A stretch of DNA of 64,000 bases from Anaeramoeba flamelloides (lineage: Eukaryota > Metamonada > Anaeramoebidae): positions 3,925,501 through 3,989,500 of the forward strand of contig JANTQA010000063.1 of assembly GCA_027625915.1 (NCBI GenBank), written 5' to 3'. The notes under the pieces were generated by a model. The model ran no database searches. It was not told the origin of the DNA and saw only the letters and a list, made by a program, of their open reading frames with translations. Below are positions 47,801-59,514 of this stretch, piece by piece (position 1 is the first letter of the stretch; each line of letters starts with the position of its first letter). The position numbers and the translations under genes are program-made.

Positions 47801-49597
47801 TTATTCTCGGAGAATGTGTATTGATTTTTAAAAATTTTGTGACTTTTTTATTTATACAAATATCTATTGAATTCAAATTTTTTTGATTCATCTTATAAAC
47901 CACTAATACCGAAAAGAATTGGGGAATACATATTGACTTTAATATTTAAAGTTTTACTTCATTATATCGATATTTTTTTTTTTTCATTAAAAATACTTTT
48001 GATTTTTTTAAAACTATCTGTTACTTTTTTGAATTTTTTTTTTAAATGTTTCTCTTTTTTCAGGTCAAATTCCTAAATATTTTATTTTGGATAAATTTTG
48101 TGATTTAAAAGTTTTGCCCTATTTAGATCACTCCAAATTATTGAATAATTTTATAAATTATTTCTAATTTTTTATCAAAAAAGCATAAATTAAACCCCAT
48201 TCCAAAAATTTGGACACACCCAAAATCAAAAAGAGACAAATAAAAAAATCCCAATTTATTGTGTTTTCTGGTTTATTGTTAAGAACTAAGTGTCAAATAC
48301 CTAGTTTGGTCAAGAGAGAATTTTGAAGTGACTAAATTTGTGTCTTCTAATTCAAAGAACGTCTAAAATAGACATAGTCATTAGAAGAAATTTAAACTCA
48401 ATTTAGTTTTCTAAAATATCAATTTATTGTGTTTTTATAAACTTAATATTAAATTGGGTTTAAGTTACTCCATATTAATTTTTTTTATATGTTATAATTT
48501 TTATCCAAAATAAAAGAAAAAAATATAAAACAAGAAAAAAACAATCTGTGTATCCCAAAATGATGAAATGAACAGAACAAAAAATTGTATTGTTAAATTT
48601 GTTTAAATTTCACCAACAATGATTGATCGATAAAAGATAAGATACCATCAACAAATTATATGTGATTTTTCCAATTTAACAAACTCAACACTAACCTTCT
48701 ATCAACCATGAAAAGAAATTTACCGATCTAACGAAAAAGATTATGTAACTGCAAAAAACGAAATGAAAACAAAACATAAAAGACAAAAAATGAAATAGTT
48801 TGTAAAAATCAAAATTATTTCCAAATTGAATGTAAAATGGAGTATTGCTATTCTTTCAACCGTTTAAACGTGTCCAAATTTTTGGAATTTAGTTTATATT
48901 GATTTTAACATCTCATTTATTTTTGATATAATTTATAACTTTTATTTGTTTATATTTTTTTAATAGGATTCATTGCTTTGAAAATGTTACATCAGTTTTA
49001 TTTTGTTCTTCCCTTTCAGGCTATTGCCAAACTTTAATTGAAGATAATTCTGTTAATAGAATGAAAGTAAGATTTTATTATTATTATTATTTAAAATATA
49101 AAAACCATCTTTTAAATCAAAATATTTCTTTTCCTTCCTCTTTTCTTTTCTTTTTCTTTTTCTTTTTTCTTTTTTCTTTTTTCTTCTCCTTACCCCCCCC
49201 ATTTTAATTTTCTAATCAACAACTACAACACTTATCTAATTAATATTAATATTTTTAGGAAGCTATAAACCTTTTTACTGAAATTTATCAATCACCATGG
49301 TTTCAAAAATCAAGTATAATGCTATTTTTAAATAAAAAAGATATTTTTGAAAAAAAGATCAAAGAAATAGATTTGTCAACATGCTTTAGAGATTATTCTG
49401 GTGGTAAAAATTATGAAAAAGCCATAGAATTTATTCAAGATAAATTTCTTAAAAATTGTGATATAGATAGTGAATCAGCAAGACAAGTTTATCCATTTAT
49501 TACGTGTGCTGTTGATACAAACAACGTTCAAAATGTTATTGAATCAGCATTAGACTCCATTATGAGGAGAAGATTAAAGAATTTTGGTATGTTTTAG
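41856..49597 (+). CDS. Heterotrimeric G-protein alpha subunit, six exons
   Basis: Exons 41856-41973, 42106-42281, 47187-47338, 47459-47629, 48967-49066 and 49259-49597 splice in phase at GT-AG sites into 351 residues. MGC at the start predicts N-myristoylation and palmitoylation. The GTPase motifs are P-loop GPGESGKST (40-48), switch I with Arg173 and Thr176 (CRVRTVGI), switch II DVGGQ (195-199, catalytic Gln199), NKKD (264-267) and TCAVDT (321-326). The helical domain lies between the P-loop and switch I. The protein should couple a membrane receptor to effectors. Oddities are Pro where most G alphas have Ala in the P-loop, Val for Thr in the last motif, and Phe instead of the pertussis-toxin Cys (tail KNFGMF). 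Introns 2 (4905 bp) and 4 (1337 bp) are filled with MITEs; the others are 120-192 bp. Confidence 0.95.
42785..44085. repeat. Family E dispersed repeat, copy 1 (contains family F insertion)
   Basis: About 1.1 kb of non-coding sequence aligning in the same orientation with 54601-55850. Landmarks are CAAGTAATCGACACC, TTGTTGATCAATAAACTAAT, AAAACATAATTAAAAATCTA and TTTATAGTAAGACTGGAAAA. It is interrupted at about 42920-43116 by family F, which is absent from the other copy. I could not identify its termini or class. It lies in intron 2 of the G alpha gene. Confidence 0.62.
42924..43112. mobile_element. MITE family F, complete copy
   Basis: 189 bp with inverted ends of about 33 bp: left CAGTTCCACTTTTTAAGG, right complement of CAGTTTCACTTTTAAAGC, both followed by an ACTTTCAA block. 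The equivalent position in the second family E copy (about 54740) has no such sequence, which shows this is an insertion. Non-coding. Confidence 0.8.
44535..44640. repeat. Family G repeat, copy 2 (partial)
   Basis: GGTTAAGTGCCCAAG followed by AGAGAGTTTTGAAGTGACTA and AATTAAAAGAGTAGTC matches copies at 8166 and 48268. The 3' part is lost or diverged. It is in intron 2 of the G alpha gene. Confidence 0.5.
45167..45702. mobile_element. MITE family H, copy 1
   Basis: 536 bp bounded by inverted ends: TAAACTAAATTCCAAAAATT at the left and the complement of TAAACCCCATTCCAAAAATT at the right. It reappears inverted at 48191-48896. The flanks hold repeated AAGATCTAAT-type sequence on both sides (45095-45140, 45748-45790), perhaps an older element into which H inserted. 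In intron 2 of the G alpha gene. Confidence 0.72.
45935..46812. mobile_element. MITE family D, copy 3
   Basis: 878 bp with TTAA at both edges, same orientation as 38446-39228 and more diverged. The conserved order is TTAAGGGCAGAGTCATT, ACGAGGGCATTTTTTTA, TTTGAGATCTTTAAT, ATTTGAATTTTTTCAACC and AAATTACTAGAGTCTTAA. In intron 2 of the G alpha gene. Confidence 0.68.
48191..48896. mobile_element. MITE family H, copy 2 (inverted) carrying a family G insertion
   Basis: Inverted counterpart of 45167-45702 with the same terminal repeats. It is about 170 bp longer because family G is inserted at 48252-48435; without it the length would match copy 1 closely. In intron 4 of the G alpha gene. Confidence 0.74.
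48268..48419. mobile_element. Family G insertion with 16-bp direct repeats
   Basis: The segment is flanked by CAATTTATTGTGTTTT at 48252-48267 and 48420-48435. Family H copy 1 has a single related site (complement of CAATTTATTATATTTTT near 45615). This is the signature of an insertion with a 16-bp target duplication, longer than typical for DNA transposons and more like LINE-mediated events. No tail, Pol III box or coding frame was recognised. Confidence 0.62.
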
Positions 49598-52500
49598 AAC
49601 CTTTTAAAATAAAAGTTGAAATTTATTTATTTATTTTTTTATGCACTAATTCTTGATAAATTTCCATTTTGAATATTAAAAATTTTTCTTTTATTTTTTA
49701 ACTTTTTATTTTTTTTTATTTTTAATAATAAATAATTTTTTTCTTATGACTTTTTGTTTTTCTATTTATTTTGTTTTGATTTGGAAAAAAAGTCGAAATC
49801 TGCTTGTGATTTTTCTTTGCCGATTTCTACCAATCCAAAACCAAACAAAATATAAAAAATCTGATAAATCGGAAATTAAAATATTAATAAATGTTAAGTA
49901 TAATTAAAATTGTTGAACTTTTAAATGTACGGTCACTACTATGAACTATCTTCTTTCCAAACGGAGATGTACTCTATCAAATTTATAATGTGTAAAAGTA
50001 GGCAACTTTTGACTTGAAAAAATTTAAAGGAATAAAACTTGGATTATAAGTATTTCTTAAAAATTAATATTTAAAGTTGTAAAAATTATTAAATTTTAAA
50101 ATTTGTCAAATTCTCATATTTTTCAAAATAGTCAATTCCATTGAAATATATTGTCTGTGGGTATTTGAAAAAAACCCTTTACGCGTAGGTTAAGGTATGT
50201 TAGAGTGCGTTAGGGTAAGTTTGAACCAATGGATGGTATGTTAGGGAATTTTTATTAGGATTTAGAAAAAAAAATAATTAAGAGATCATTAAGACTTTTA
50301 CCACTTGTTTTAAGGTGAAATAAATTTACTCTTAACTTTTTCTGTTAATATTGGGTTTTGAATAAATTTTTAAAAATATTTAATATGGATGATTTTAAGA
50401 TTTTGAATTTTCTAGAATTTAAGTAATAAAATACAACCAATCACAAAATTATATTTTTGTTTTTTCCTCTCACAATTATAAAAAACTATTAAAAACTTTC
50501 ATACCAATAATAATAATCAATAAACTCTTCAAAAATATGAAAAACTTCATTTGACCAATTTTGAAATTTAATAATATCCCCTCTAAATTGTTTGTTTCTA
50601 AATTAGAAAAAAATAATTTAAATTTTTTACTTTTTTTATATTACAATCCGCTTAAATTTCTTAAATTGATAACAAATTATTTTATTTTTAGGCTATAATC
50701 GATTTGTTTCCATTTGATTCAATTTGTGGCTGTTTTAGTTTTTAATGTTTATCAAGTTTAAATTTTGTAATATTCTTTCAGTTAAAGTTAATTAATTTAA
50801 AAAAAAAAAACAAAAAATCTTTGATATCTCAAAAAAATCAATTTGTTACAGTCAAAACTGAAATGATCATATTAAAAATAATAGTGAATCTGGATTCATT
50901 CCTGAAGTTCACTTTCACTGCTCATACCTTTTTAAAAAACAAAAAAAAAGAATTGTTTTTCATTTTTTCTGTATAGAAATCTATATTACACATCACCCGT
51001 TGGAATGCTTTTAATCCATATTTAGAAAACATAAAGATTGCTAAAAAAAATTTCAGCCATAATATATTTTATTTTTATTTTTAATGAGTATTTGACACTT
51101 AAAAATATAGATAGAAAAAAAATTACAAATATCAAAAGAAAATTGCTCATCTTATTAGTAATGTGTTAACAGAGTTACTTTAAAAAATAATCAATACTTT
51201 TCGATAAAAACCTCATGACATTGGAAATTTTACATGTGTGATAATAGATATTTGAAATTGTATTTTTTTTTCTGTTAAACTCAAACAAATTGGAAAATTT
51301 TAAGTTGAATTAGATTTCAAAGAACAAATCAATAATAATAACAATTTTATTTGATTAACAATTTTTTAAACAAAATCCTGATAAAAGTTGTATCAATTTT
51401 ATTGTTTCATAATTCAATTAATTTGTATTTATTTTAAACAACTTGTGAAAAGAAATTATACTGAAAGAACTGTTCATTTTTTGATTCTTTTTATAATATT
51501 ACTATACAAATAAAAATATGTGTAACAAATCAAAAAAAAAATATCTAAATTGATTTTTAAACCTATATCTTTTTCAAAAATGCAATTTATTAAACTTCTA
51601 TTCAAAATTTGTATCTTTAAATATTGTAATGATTGTTGTAATATGCGTTAACAGCTTTGAAAAATATATGCTTTGTAAAATTGAACAGTTAAAAAATATT
51701 AACAAAAAAAATAAACTTATTTGGTGTAGATAAAGACTTCCCTTTTAATCACCGGCACTGCTTAAAAAACCCCATAAAATAACACCTCACAACAATTATT
51801 TTGGATTATACTGCGATATATTTATTATTTATTAATTTTGACCAATCAAAATCTTTTTTATGAGAAATTATTTTATTTTTCTGAATAATTTTTTTTTTAG
51901 TATTGTTACTTTTATCAGTGTCTGTAGAGACATTTAAAAAATACTAGACCAAAGAGTTTTCAAAATTCACTTTTCAACAGTAAATAGAAAATTGGATAAT
52001 ATCCTTTTTAGAAATATATTAAAAACTTTTCTAGCAAACTTTTTTCTAAAAAAACTTTTCTTGAGGTTTTTTTTTTAAAGTTTGTTTTTTTTTGCTGTAA
52101 TTTTTTGTATAATTTCATATTGATTTTGAATTTGTTTGAGAGCAGATATATTCAAAATGAACTCGAAAAACATTCAATCAATCCATCTTTTAAGAAGGAT
52201 ATATTTTTTAAGAAATAATTTGGGAGAATAATAAATCTTCTTGGGGTTAATTACAGCATTTTTAAACAAGTAAGGTCTATAATAATTTTACAAAGTTTTG
52301 TTCAAACTGCTTAAAAGAGTGAATTAAACAGTTTGTCCAACAAGTTTTTAAAACTTGCAGATCTCGCGTTTTTTTAAAATACTGTATTTTTTTTGATTTG
52401 CCTTTAAATGATTTTTCAATCTAATTCCCAAAAATTATTTCCTTCATAATTAGTTGAAAAAATCCCAAGATCTTTTCAAAAATTATTAGAGATGACAACC

Positions 52501-53289
52501 TCAACTATAACATTATTATTTACTATTATTTTCATCTTGAATAAAATAAATTATATCTCAGAGTCTCAAAAATAATGAAATCCAATTTAAACAAACTCAA
52601 GATTATCATGATCAAATGATCTTGTTAAGATCTTGTTTTTTTTCAATTTATAATGACCATATAAAAATATTTGTGAACCTGAAAGAACAATATTTCTTTC
52701 TTAAAAGGAAAATGACAGTAGTTACTGGTGTTTAACTTTTAAATAGGGGATAATTTTCACTTTATCTTTCCTCTATTTTTTTTTTCAAGAAATAAAGTTC
52801 AAAGAAAGAAATTAATATCTGATCTCTTTTTCTGGGAAAACACTCTTTTTATTGTTTGTATTACTATCTTTTGGTTAATATACTGTTTTATTTTGGATGA
52901 ATAGGGGATTCCCAACGAAAGGAATATTAAAGAATTTAACAAAGAATATGAGATGAAATTTTATCCCATTTAAATTTCCAAATGAGTGTAAGAGATCTGT
53001 TTAAGTTGAATTACAAAGCCCAATTTTTTCAAATATCGTGTGTCGAGTTTATGAATTTTTTTTAGTCAAACCTCCTAAGGTGTCTAAAAATTGAATTTAA
53101 AAAATTAAAAAAACAAAGAATAAAGAAAAACGAAAAAAAATTCTGTTTCTATGAATTTCTTGTATTCTTAAGTTATTATTTCTGAAATATTGTAAAAGTG
53201 AATTGTATTATGATCTCTAGTTGTGTAGCTGTTGAAAAAATCTTCATTCTATTTAATATTTGTTTGTTTAATTATGGATTTTCTTTTTT
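49598..53289. other. Gene-free AT-rich region
   Basis: No gene recognised over 3.7 kb. It contains a short tandem array resembling degenerate telomeric DNA at 50185-50248. Otherwise there are only A/T runs and short chance open frames. Confidence 0.5.
50185..50248. repeat. Imperfect 10-bp tandem repeat with TTAGGG-like units
   Basis: GTAGGTTAAG, GTATGTTAGA, GTGCGTTAGG and GTAAGTTTGA follow one another, and GGTATGTTAGGG appears shortly after. This is markedly G-rich on one strand within an AT-rich region. Confidence 0.55.
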
Positions 53290-54155
53290 TTAAAATTGTC
53301 TGAATTGTTTTACAGCATCAACACCTTGTTGTGGTTCCCATTTGATTACATTAAAGTGGACAGTTTTTGACAATGGTCTAAAAATTTTTATGGTTTGGAA
53401 ATAACAAATAAAACAAAAAAAAAAAAAAAAAAGCAATTTTTGAATTAAAAGAAAAAAAAGCAAAAAAAAAAAAGATCGATAATAATGAAAAAGAAAAAAA
53501 AAAAAAAGAAATTTACCTAGTTTGTCCAATTGTAACAATGTCACCTGGTTTAACATGTTTGAAACATGGAGAGCAATGGGCTGGAAGATTTCTATGTCGT
53601 TTTTCAAATCTGTTATATTTTTTTAAATAGTGAAGATAATCACGTCTGATGATGATAGTTCTTTCCATTTTTGTACTAATAACAACACCTCTTAAAATTC
53701 TTCCTCTAATACTTACGTTCCCTGTAAATGGACTGTTTTGTTGGAAGATATTAATTTCGAAGTAAAGTTTTTTTTTGTTTTGTATTTTTGTTTTTTTTGT
53801 AATTTTTTTTATTATGAAAAAGAAAATTTGTTTGTTTTTGTTTTTATGTTGTTTGTTGTTTGTTTTTCAAATTTGTAAGGAAATCGAAAAAAGACATAAT
53901 AAAAGAATGGTGAACGAAGAAGGTTAAGGTAGTTGTTGTCCATAAACGTAATTTTGGTTCATTTATAAAAAGAAATAATTACCATTTTTTATCAATATAG
54001 GTTCCTTCAATTGCTTCTTTTGGTGTTTTAAATCCTAACCCAATTTTTTTAACAAGTCTTGATTTACCTTTCACCCATCTTCCAAGTACTCTTCTTTTGT
54101 CTGAAACAAAGACACCTTTTTGTTTTTGGAATGCTCTTTGGTTTTGTTCTGTCAT
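53290..54155 (-). CDS. RPS11: 40S ribosomal protein S11 (uS17)
   Basis: Three exons on the minus strand, 54155-53983, 53732-53517 and 53377-53290, with GT-AG introns of 250 and 139 bp, both in phase 2. The product is 158 residues, the same length as the human protein. Diagnostic segments are NIGL-type [73 protein letters not shown] and a KQFRQF tail. uS17 binds 18S rRNA in the small-subunit body. The start ATG lies in the expected place for the family ([15 protein letters not shown]). No oddities. Confidence 0.97.
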
Positions 54156-54600
54156 TCAAATATAAAAATCAATATGGATGCGAAGAAAATAAAGAAAAAT
54201 GATCAAATCAGTTCCAAAAAAGCTTATAAAAAAAACAGAATCCCATAATTCTATTTTCTTATTGAAAAAAGACTCTATAGTCTTGTGTACATTGAGAAAA
54301 ATTCATTATAAGTGAGTATTTTAAATAGACATCTTTTTTTGAGGGATGACTTAGTTTGTAATCATTAGATGAGTGTCAAATTTTCTTCAAAAAATCTTTG
54401 TTTTTTTTAAGGACTATTCATATTTGATTCTCTATAGGGATTGAAATAATATATTTAACCAATAAAATTGATTTTTAATAATTTCAATTGAAGAATTGTA
54501 AAAATATTACAATTTTAATTTTTTAAGGGAATTGAAAGACTATAAATCTTTATCCTAATATTTAATAAATTCTTGAAAAAACAAACAAATATAGCATACA
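54156..54600. other. Upstream flank of RPS11
   Basis: AT-rich. No recognisable promoter motif, gene or repeat between the RPS11 start and family E copy 2. Confidence 0.4.
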
Positions 54601-55850
54601 TACAATTTTAGTATTTTTTATTTTTTTTAATTTTCAAGTAATCGACACCCAAAATAAAATGGAATATTATGTGAATATTGAAAATTGAATGGGAATTGTT
54701 GATCAATAAACTAATAAAGAAAAAAAAATTCAAAGAAAATAAACTTAAAGATTTTTTACTTATAGTGAAAACATAATTAAAAATCTATTAATTTGAAATC
54801 GAATAAAGAATCACTTATTAAAATTTGAATTTAACAATGGTTAAAAAAGTTTAGTTACTCTATTTTTTGATCACAAGAGATCTATAATTAAATTTATTTT
54901 GTTTGAAAAGGGAAATTCCTTGAAATACTACATTTTTTTTTAAACAATGAGGGTTTTTTTTTTTTTTTTTTTTGGAATATTTTTTTGGAAAATAACCGTT
55001 TCAAATTCTAATTCTAAATGATAAAAAGGATAGTTAGTTTATAGTAAGACTGGAAAACTGTATTTAATTGCTTTTTTTGAAGTCAAATTTTCTTTTAAAA
55101 ATCAAAACTTTAATAGATATATGTGACTTGGTACTCATTATAATTAATGGGATTTACTTTTTTGGATTATTTATTCTAAATGAGTTTTAAAAATTACAAA
55201 TAAATATCTTAAAAGAAAAACCATTTATAATTTAAATGATTGGTAGTAGATAGATTTTATCTTTTTTTTTTTTTTTTTGATTAAAGAAAATAACATATAA
55301 GAGAAATAATCTATCCCTACTCATAGAAAGCATAGTTTAATTTTAATTTTGGTTTAAAAATTGTTTTTTTTTTTTTTTGGTTATTTATGTTCAACTTGGT
55401 ACAAAAAAAAAGGAATTGTATTTTTTCTGGAAATAAATTCCAATGAAATTGAAAATTTTTCCCAAAAAATACAATTATTTTCTTTATTTGTTCAAAACTG
55501 TCTTATATACATTGGAAAGGGATTTTTTTTTTTTTTTTGGTGATTAATGCATATAAAGTTATTTTTTTTAAATAAAATAGAATTTCCTTATTTTTTCCAA
55601 TTCCAGTCGAAAAAAAGCAAATTTTCACCCCTTTGGGCTGATCTATAAATTAATTTTAATTTAAGTAAACTAAAAAATATTAAAAAGTTGAATATATTTT
55701 TATTTTTATTCAATTTTCAACAAAAGATTATTGGAGTTTGTTGAAACAAATAAAGAATCAAGAGTTGGTTTTAACAATATTTTAATTGATTTGTATATTA
55801 AGATTCATTGAAAAAAATTCTTTTAAAACAATTATATAAGTATATTAAGA
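54601..55850. repeat. Family E dispersed repeat, copy 2
   Basis: Aligns along its length with 42785-44085 and lacks the family F insertion, so it provides the empty site for that event. Contains long T runs (54955-54972, 55267-55279, 55365-55379). No coding capacity; termini unknown. Confidence 0.62.
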
Positions 55851-58321
55851 CATTTAAAATTGATTTTTTTTGAATTTTATCTCGGTCGATATAAATTATT
55901 TTCAAGTGTATTAGTAAGTTGAGTAAACTATATTGTGATTTAAAATAATTTTAGTTATCATTTGCATAGTTAAATTTATTATTTTGGGAATTGGTAAGCA
56001 AATTGTGAATTAAAAAGTGAGAAAATTTTATATTTTGTCTTTTGGTGTGCTATTTTCACTCATGTAATTTGAAACCACACCCCGAATCTTTTTATTTGTT
56101 TATATATATTTTTTAATCTTTTGTTATCAATTTAACATTTTTTTGTATTGATTATATATATATATTGTTTAATTTACTCAAAATGAATATTTTCTGAAGC
56201 CAATTTAGAAAAGGATAAAATTATTACAATTTTTATTTATTTCATTGTATTGAAAATAATTTAAAACGATAAATACAATCCTATTTCCTAATCAAAATGA
56301 TCATTCTTTCCCCCCAGATGAAAAATTCTCTATATTAACATCCCAGATATAAACAAAATTTTAAATTATCGACTCGGAATGAATATGAAAACATTGTGTT
56401 TAAAATGGTATTGTATCTACCCTTTCTTAATAAATTTTAAACTAAATAGTTACTGATTTTTAATGATTATCAAATCACAACTGAATTGTAAAAGATTATT
56501 TCTAATTATTGATACTGATATAATCAAGAAATCTTTACTTAAATACATAAAAAAACCTAAAAAAAAACAAATGAAACTTAGAGATATAAAAAAATAAAAA
56601 TAAAAAAAACAGCAAAAAGTTTTTTCACACATCTTAAATAATCTGATTTATTGTTAATTTATTTCACAAAAAATACATATTTACTGAACAATATATATTT
56701 ATATAAAATAACTTTTCCATTTAATTAAGTTTTTTATGTAATAAAAAATGAAATTTTGTTTCAAAAAAAAAATACACAAATCAAACCCATATAAACTTTT
56801 ACTTTTAACATGATCCGACATTACGCTATTCATCCAAAAAGTGAAAAGATGGATTATAAAGAATTTCTTTTTCAAACTATTGTTAGAAATTGTTATAAAT
56901 GTTCTAATTCGCCCGAATATTCATTGAAATTTGGGAGAAAATAACAAATTATTTATAAAAAAAATGTTTTTCAGATATCAAAAATTTTGAAAAAAACCAA
57001 AATTATCTATGATAAAAAGTTTTTGTAACTCATCACTTTTGAGTTAAAATATATTTTATAACTATAAAATAAGTACCAATAGATTCAAAATCAAAATATA
57101 ATTAAATTTTAGAATTTAAGATTATATTGATTGAGTAATTTAAGTTCTTTACCTTTTTCTTCATTAATTGTTAGATTATAATTTCCCATTTTTTTTATTT
57201 TATTTCATTTTTTATTTCATTTAACTTGGTTTTCTTTTTTCTTTTTATTTCATAAACAAAAATAGGAATCAACAATTGGTTAATGAAATTAAAATGAATA
57301 AAAAACCTTCTATCCTTTAGTGAACTTATATTTCAAACAAAAAAAGTGATTATATAAAAAAAAGAACTTAAAAGAAAAATCACAATTTAACATTTTTTAA
57401 AACAAAATAAAAATAAAATAATATTCTCGTAATTTAAAAGAAAACCCAAAGTAAAAATTTTTTTTATCGTTAAATTTATAAATAAAGTTAAAAATCTGAT
57501 TTAAATCATAATTAAAACTTGCCTTTAAATGCTTTTTTCAAAGATTAATTATTATTTTTTAAGTAGATCCATTTTTTCTCATAATCTCAAATATCAGCGT
57601 ATCGTATATTAAAAAATTGTTTTTTAAAATTTTTTATCTTATTTGTAGAAGAAAGTAATCTTTTTGTCTATATAGAAAGTGTATAAAAATATTCTTTCAA
57701 AATATAACCACCAACTTTTAAAATAGCCATGTCTAAAAAAAATTCTTTAATTTCTAAAAAATCAAAATAATTATTTTAATTTATTGAAAAAATATAATTT
57801 TTTTATTCAAAGAATATTTTGAATCAATTTTTACTTTTTGTTTTACACAAAAATACTAAAAAAAACCTAACCATAAAATTAAAAATGTACCCAAAATACT
57901 TTTTCAAAACCTGGGAAACACAACTTATAACCAAAAGAAATACTTTTTAATTTGATAATTTTTAATCAATAATTAATAACCCAATCTTGATTATTCTAAT
58001 GAGTTATTAACAGCACAAAGATTAAATTTATCTATTATCTTTCAAATTATTTCTCAATTTTTTAAATATTTTCAAGCAGTTAAAACTAATTCAAAAAAAT
58101 TTTACTTAAAATTCTCATTAATACTTTTTAAATTCAATTTTTCAAAATAATAATTAATATTACATTTTTCATTATCTTATCTGGTTAATCAAAACCCAAA
58201 TATTCAAATATTAATTGGATTTACAATGATTTCTCAGATTTTATTTATTTTCAAACAAATAAAACCAAAGATAATTATAATTTCAATTGACAACCAAAAA
58301 CCACATTTTTTTATAACTTGC
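55851..58321. other. AT-rich region with weak exon-like pieces
   Basis: An open frame of 44 codons with ATG at 56810 (+, to 56944) has relatively protein-like composition. On the minus strand an ATG at about 57190 opens MGNYNLTINEEK up to a possible donor. None can be tied to a family or joined into a gene, so they are not called. Confidence 0.35.
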
Positions 58322-58397
58322 CTTCCAATCTAATATTCTTACACTCTTCAATTCAGATTTTGAAAGAATTAATAAACAATACTGAATGTTTTGCCAT
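58322..58397 (-). CDS. Exon-like segment related to 41443-41632
   Basis: Lies between an acceptor (AATTTTTCAG) and a GC-type donor (GGAAG|GCAAGT) and is open for 25 codons, ending LSKSELKSVRILDWK. About 45 bp match the end of the 41.4-kb exon (TTACACTCTTCAATTC on the plus strand, with the same SELKSVR peptide), while the flanks do not match. This suggests a shared exon of an unidentified family or a fragment of it. No other exon of the gene could be placed. Confidence 0.25.
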
Positions 58398-58596
58398 CTG
58401 AAAAATTTTAGACTTGTTTGTTAAAAAGAAAAAATTTCTCAAAATTAAACTTAATTTTCATTAAAAAGTTTATTAAAATGGATTTAATACAATTTTTTTT
58501 TTTTTTTTTTTGTTTTGGATTATATTTATATTTATATATATATTAGTGCAGATTTGTGTTAATTTACTTTTTAAATTAGGGTTTTTATATTCTCCT

Positions 58597-59514
58597 TTAT
58601 TGGTTTACTTTTTTTCTTGGTTTTTTGTTTAGTACTCCATTTTTATTTGATTTTTGTTTTGTTTTTTTCGTTTTTTCTTTGGTTGTTCTTTTTTGTTGGG
58701 TATGTTTTTCAATTTCTTTATTTTTTTCCTTTTCTTTACCAATTTCTATATCTTTGTCTTTATATTTTTTCTTAACATTTCCTTTTTCTTTTTCTTTTTC
58801 TTTATGTTTCAGCTTGGGTTTTTGTTTAGAGCTATTACTTTTATTTGTTTTTTTTAATTTTTGTAGGTTATCCTTTGGTTTTGGATTTATTTGGAGAACT
58901 TCTTGTTGTTTTCTCGGATGGTGGTACTCTGAAATTGTTTCAAATTTGGAATTTGTTTTTTCTTTCTTCTCGTTTTTGAGCTTGGAAATTTTTTTTTTTA
59001 AAAAGGTGTTCTTGAATTCTAATTTTTGGTTTTGTTCAAGTAAGAGATTGTGTTTCTTAGTGAGCGTATCCCTTTCGTGATCAAACATTTCTTTTTCATT
59101 AAAAAGTCTTTCTTGAAGTGTGTTTGAATTTAACAATGATCCTTGTCTTCTTGCAACCTGATCTTTGGATATTTCATTCAATTATTAAAAAACAAAAAGA
59201 AATCAAAAACAAATATTATTTGAATTAGGAAAGAGGGTTGTTGTCTTGAAGAAAAAAAGAAAACCTTGAAGTGTTTTTTGTTCGTTGTCGAGGTTTTCTA
59301 ACTCAACTTCATAAAAATGAATTAGCCGTTGGATCTTTTTATTATAAATTCTAAAAATTTCTTTTTCTTGTTTTTCAATTAACCCTTTTAATATAGGATC
59401 ATCGGTTATTGTTGAAGACCTTTTTAAGGATTTTGGAAGAGTGCTCAACAGGTTTTCCGTTTTTATTGTGTTTAAAAATTTCGAGTTGAAAGGAACAGAA
59501 TTCTTTTTATTCAT
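58597..59514 (-). CDS. Lys/Glu-rich coiled-coil protein of unknown function
   Basis: Two exons, 59514-59265 and 59162-58597, joined across a proposed 102-bp intron (donor AAG|GTTTTC, acceptor CCAAAG; phase 1), giving 271 residues from the ATG at 59514. The N-terminal part contains LPKSLKRSS and two heptad-rich stretches (QRLIHFYEVELENLDNEQ; then RDTLTKKHNLLLEQNQKLEF) predicted to form a coiled coil that runs across the splice. The last 110 residues are almost entirely Lys, Glu, Asn and Thr with KEKEKEKG-type runs. No domain is recognised. The donor is weak, so the splice is an inference based on coiled-coil continuity; alternatively these are two separate frames. A scaffold or nuclear/cytoskeletal role is possible but unsupported. 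Confidence 0.5.

Noticed and set aside
56810-56944. Small 44-codon frame with ATG and balanced composition.
   Set aside because: Too short to support without transcript or homologue evidence.
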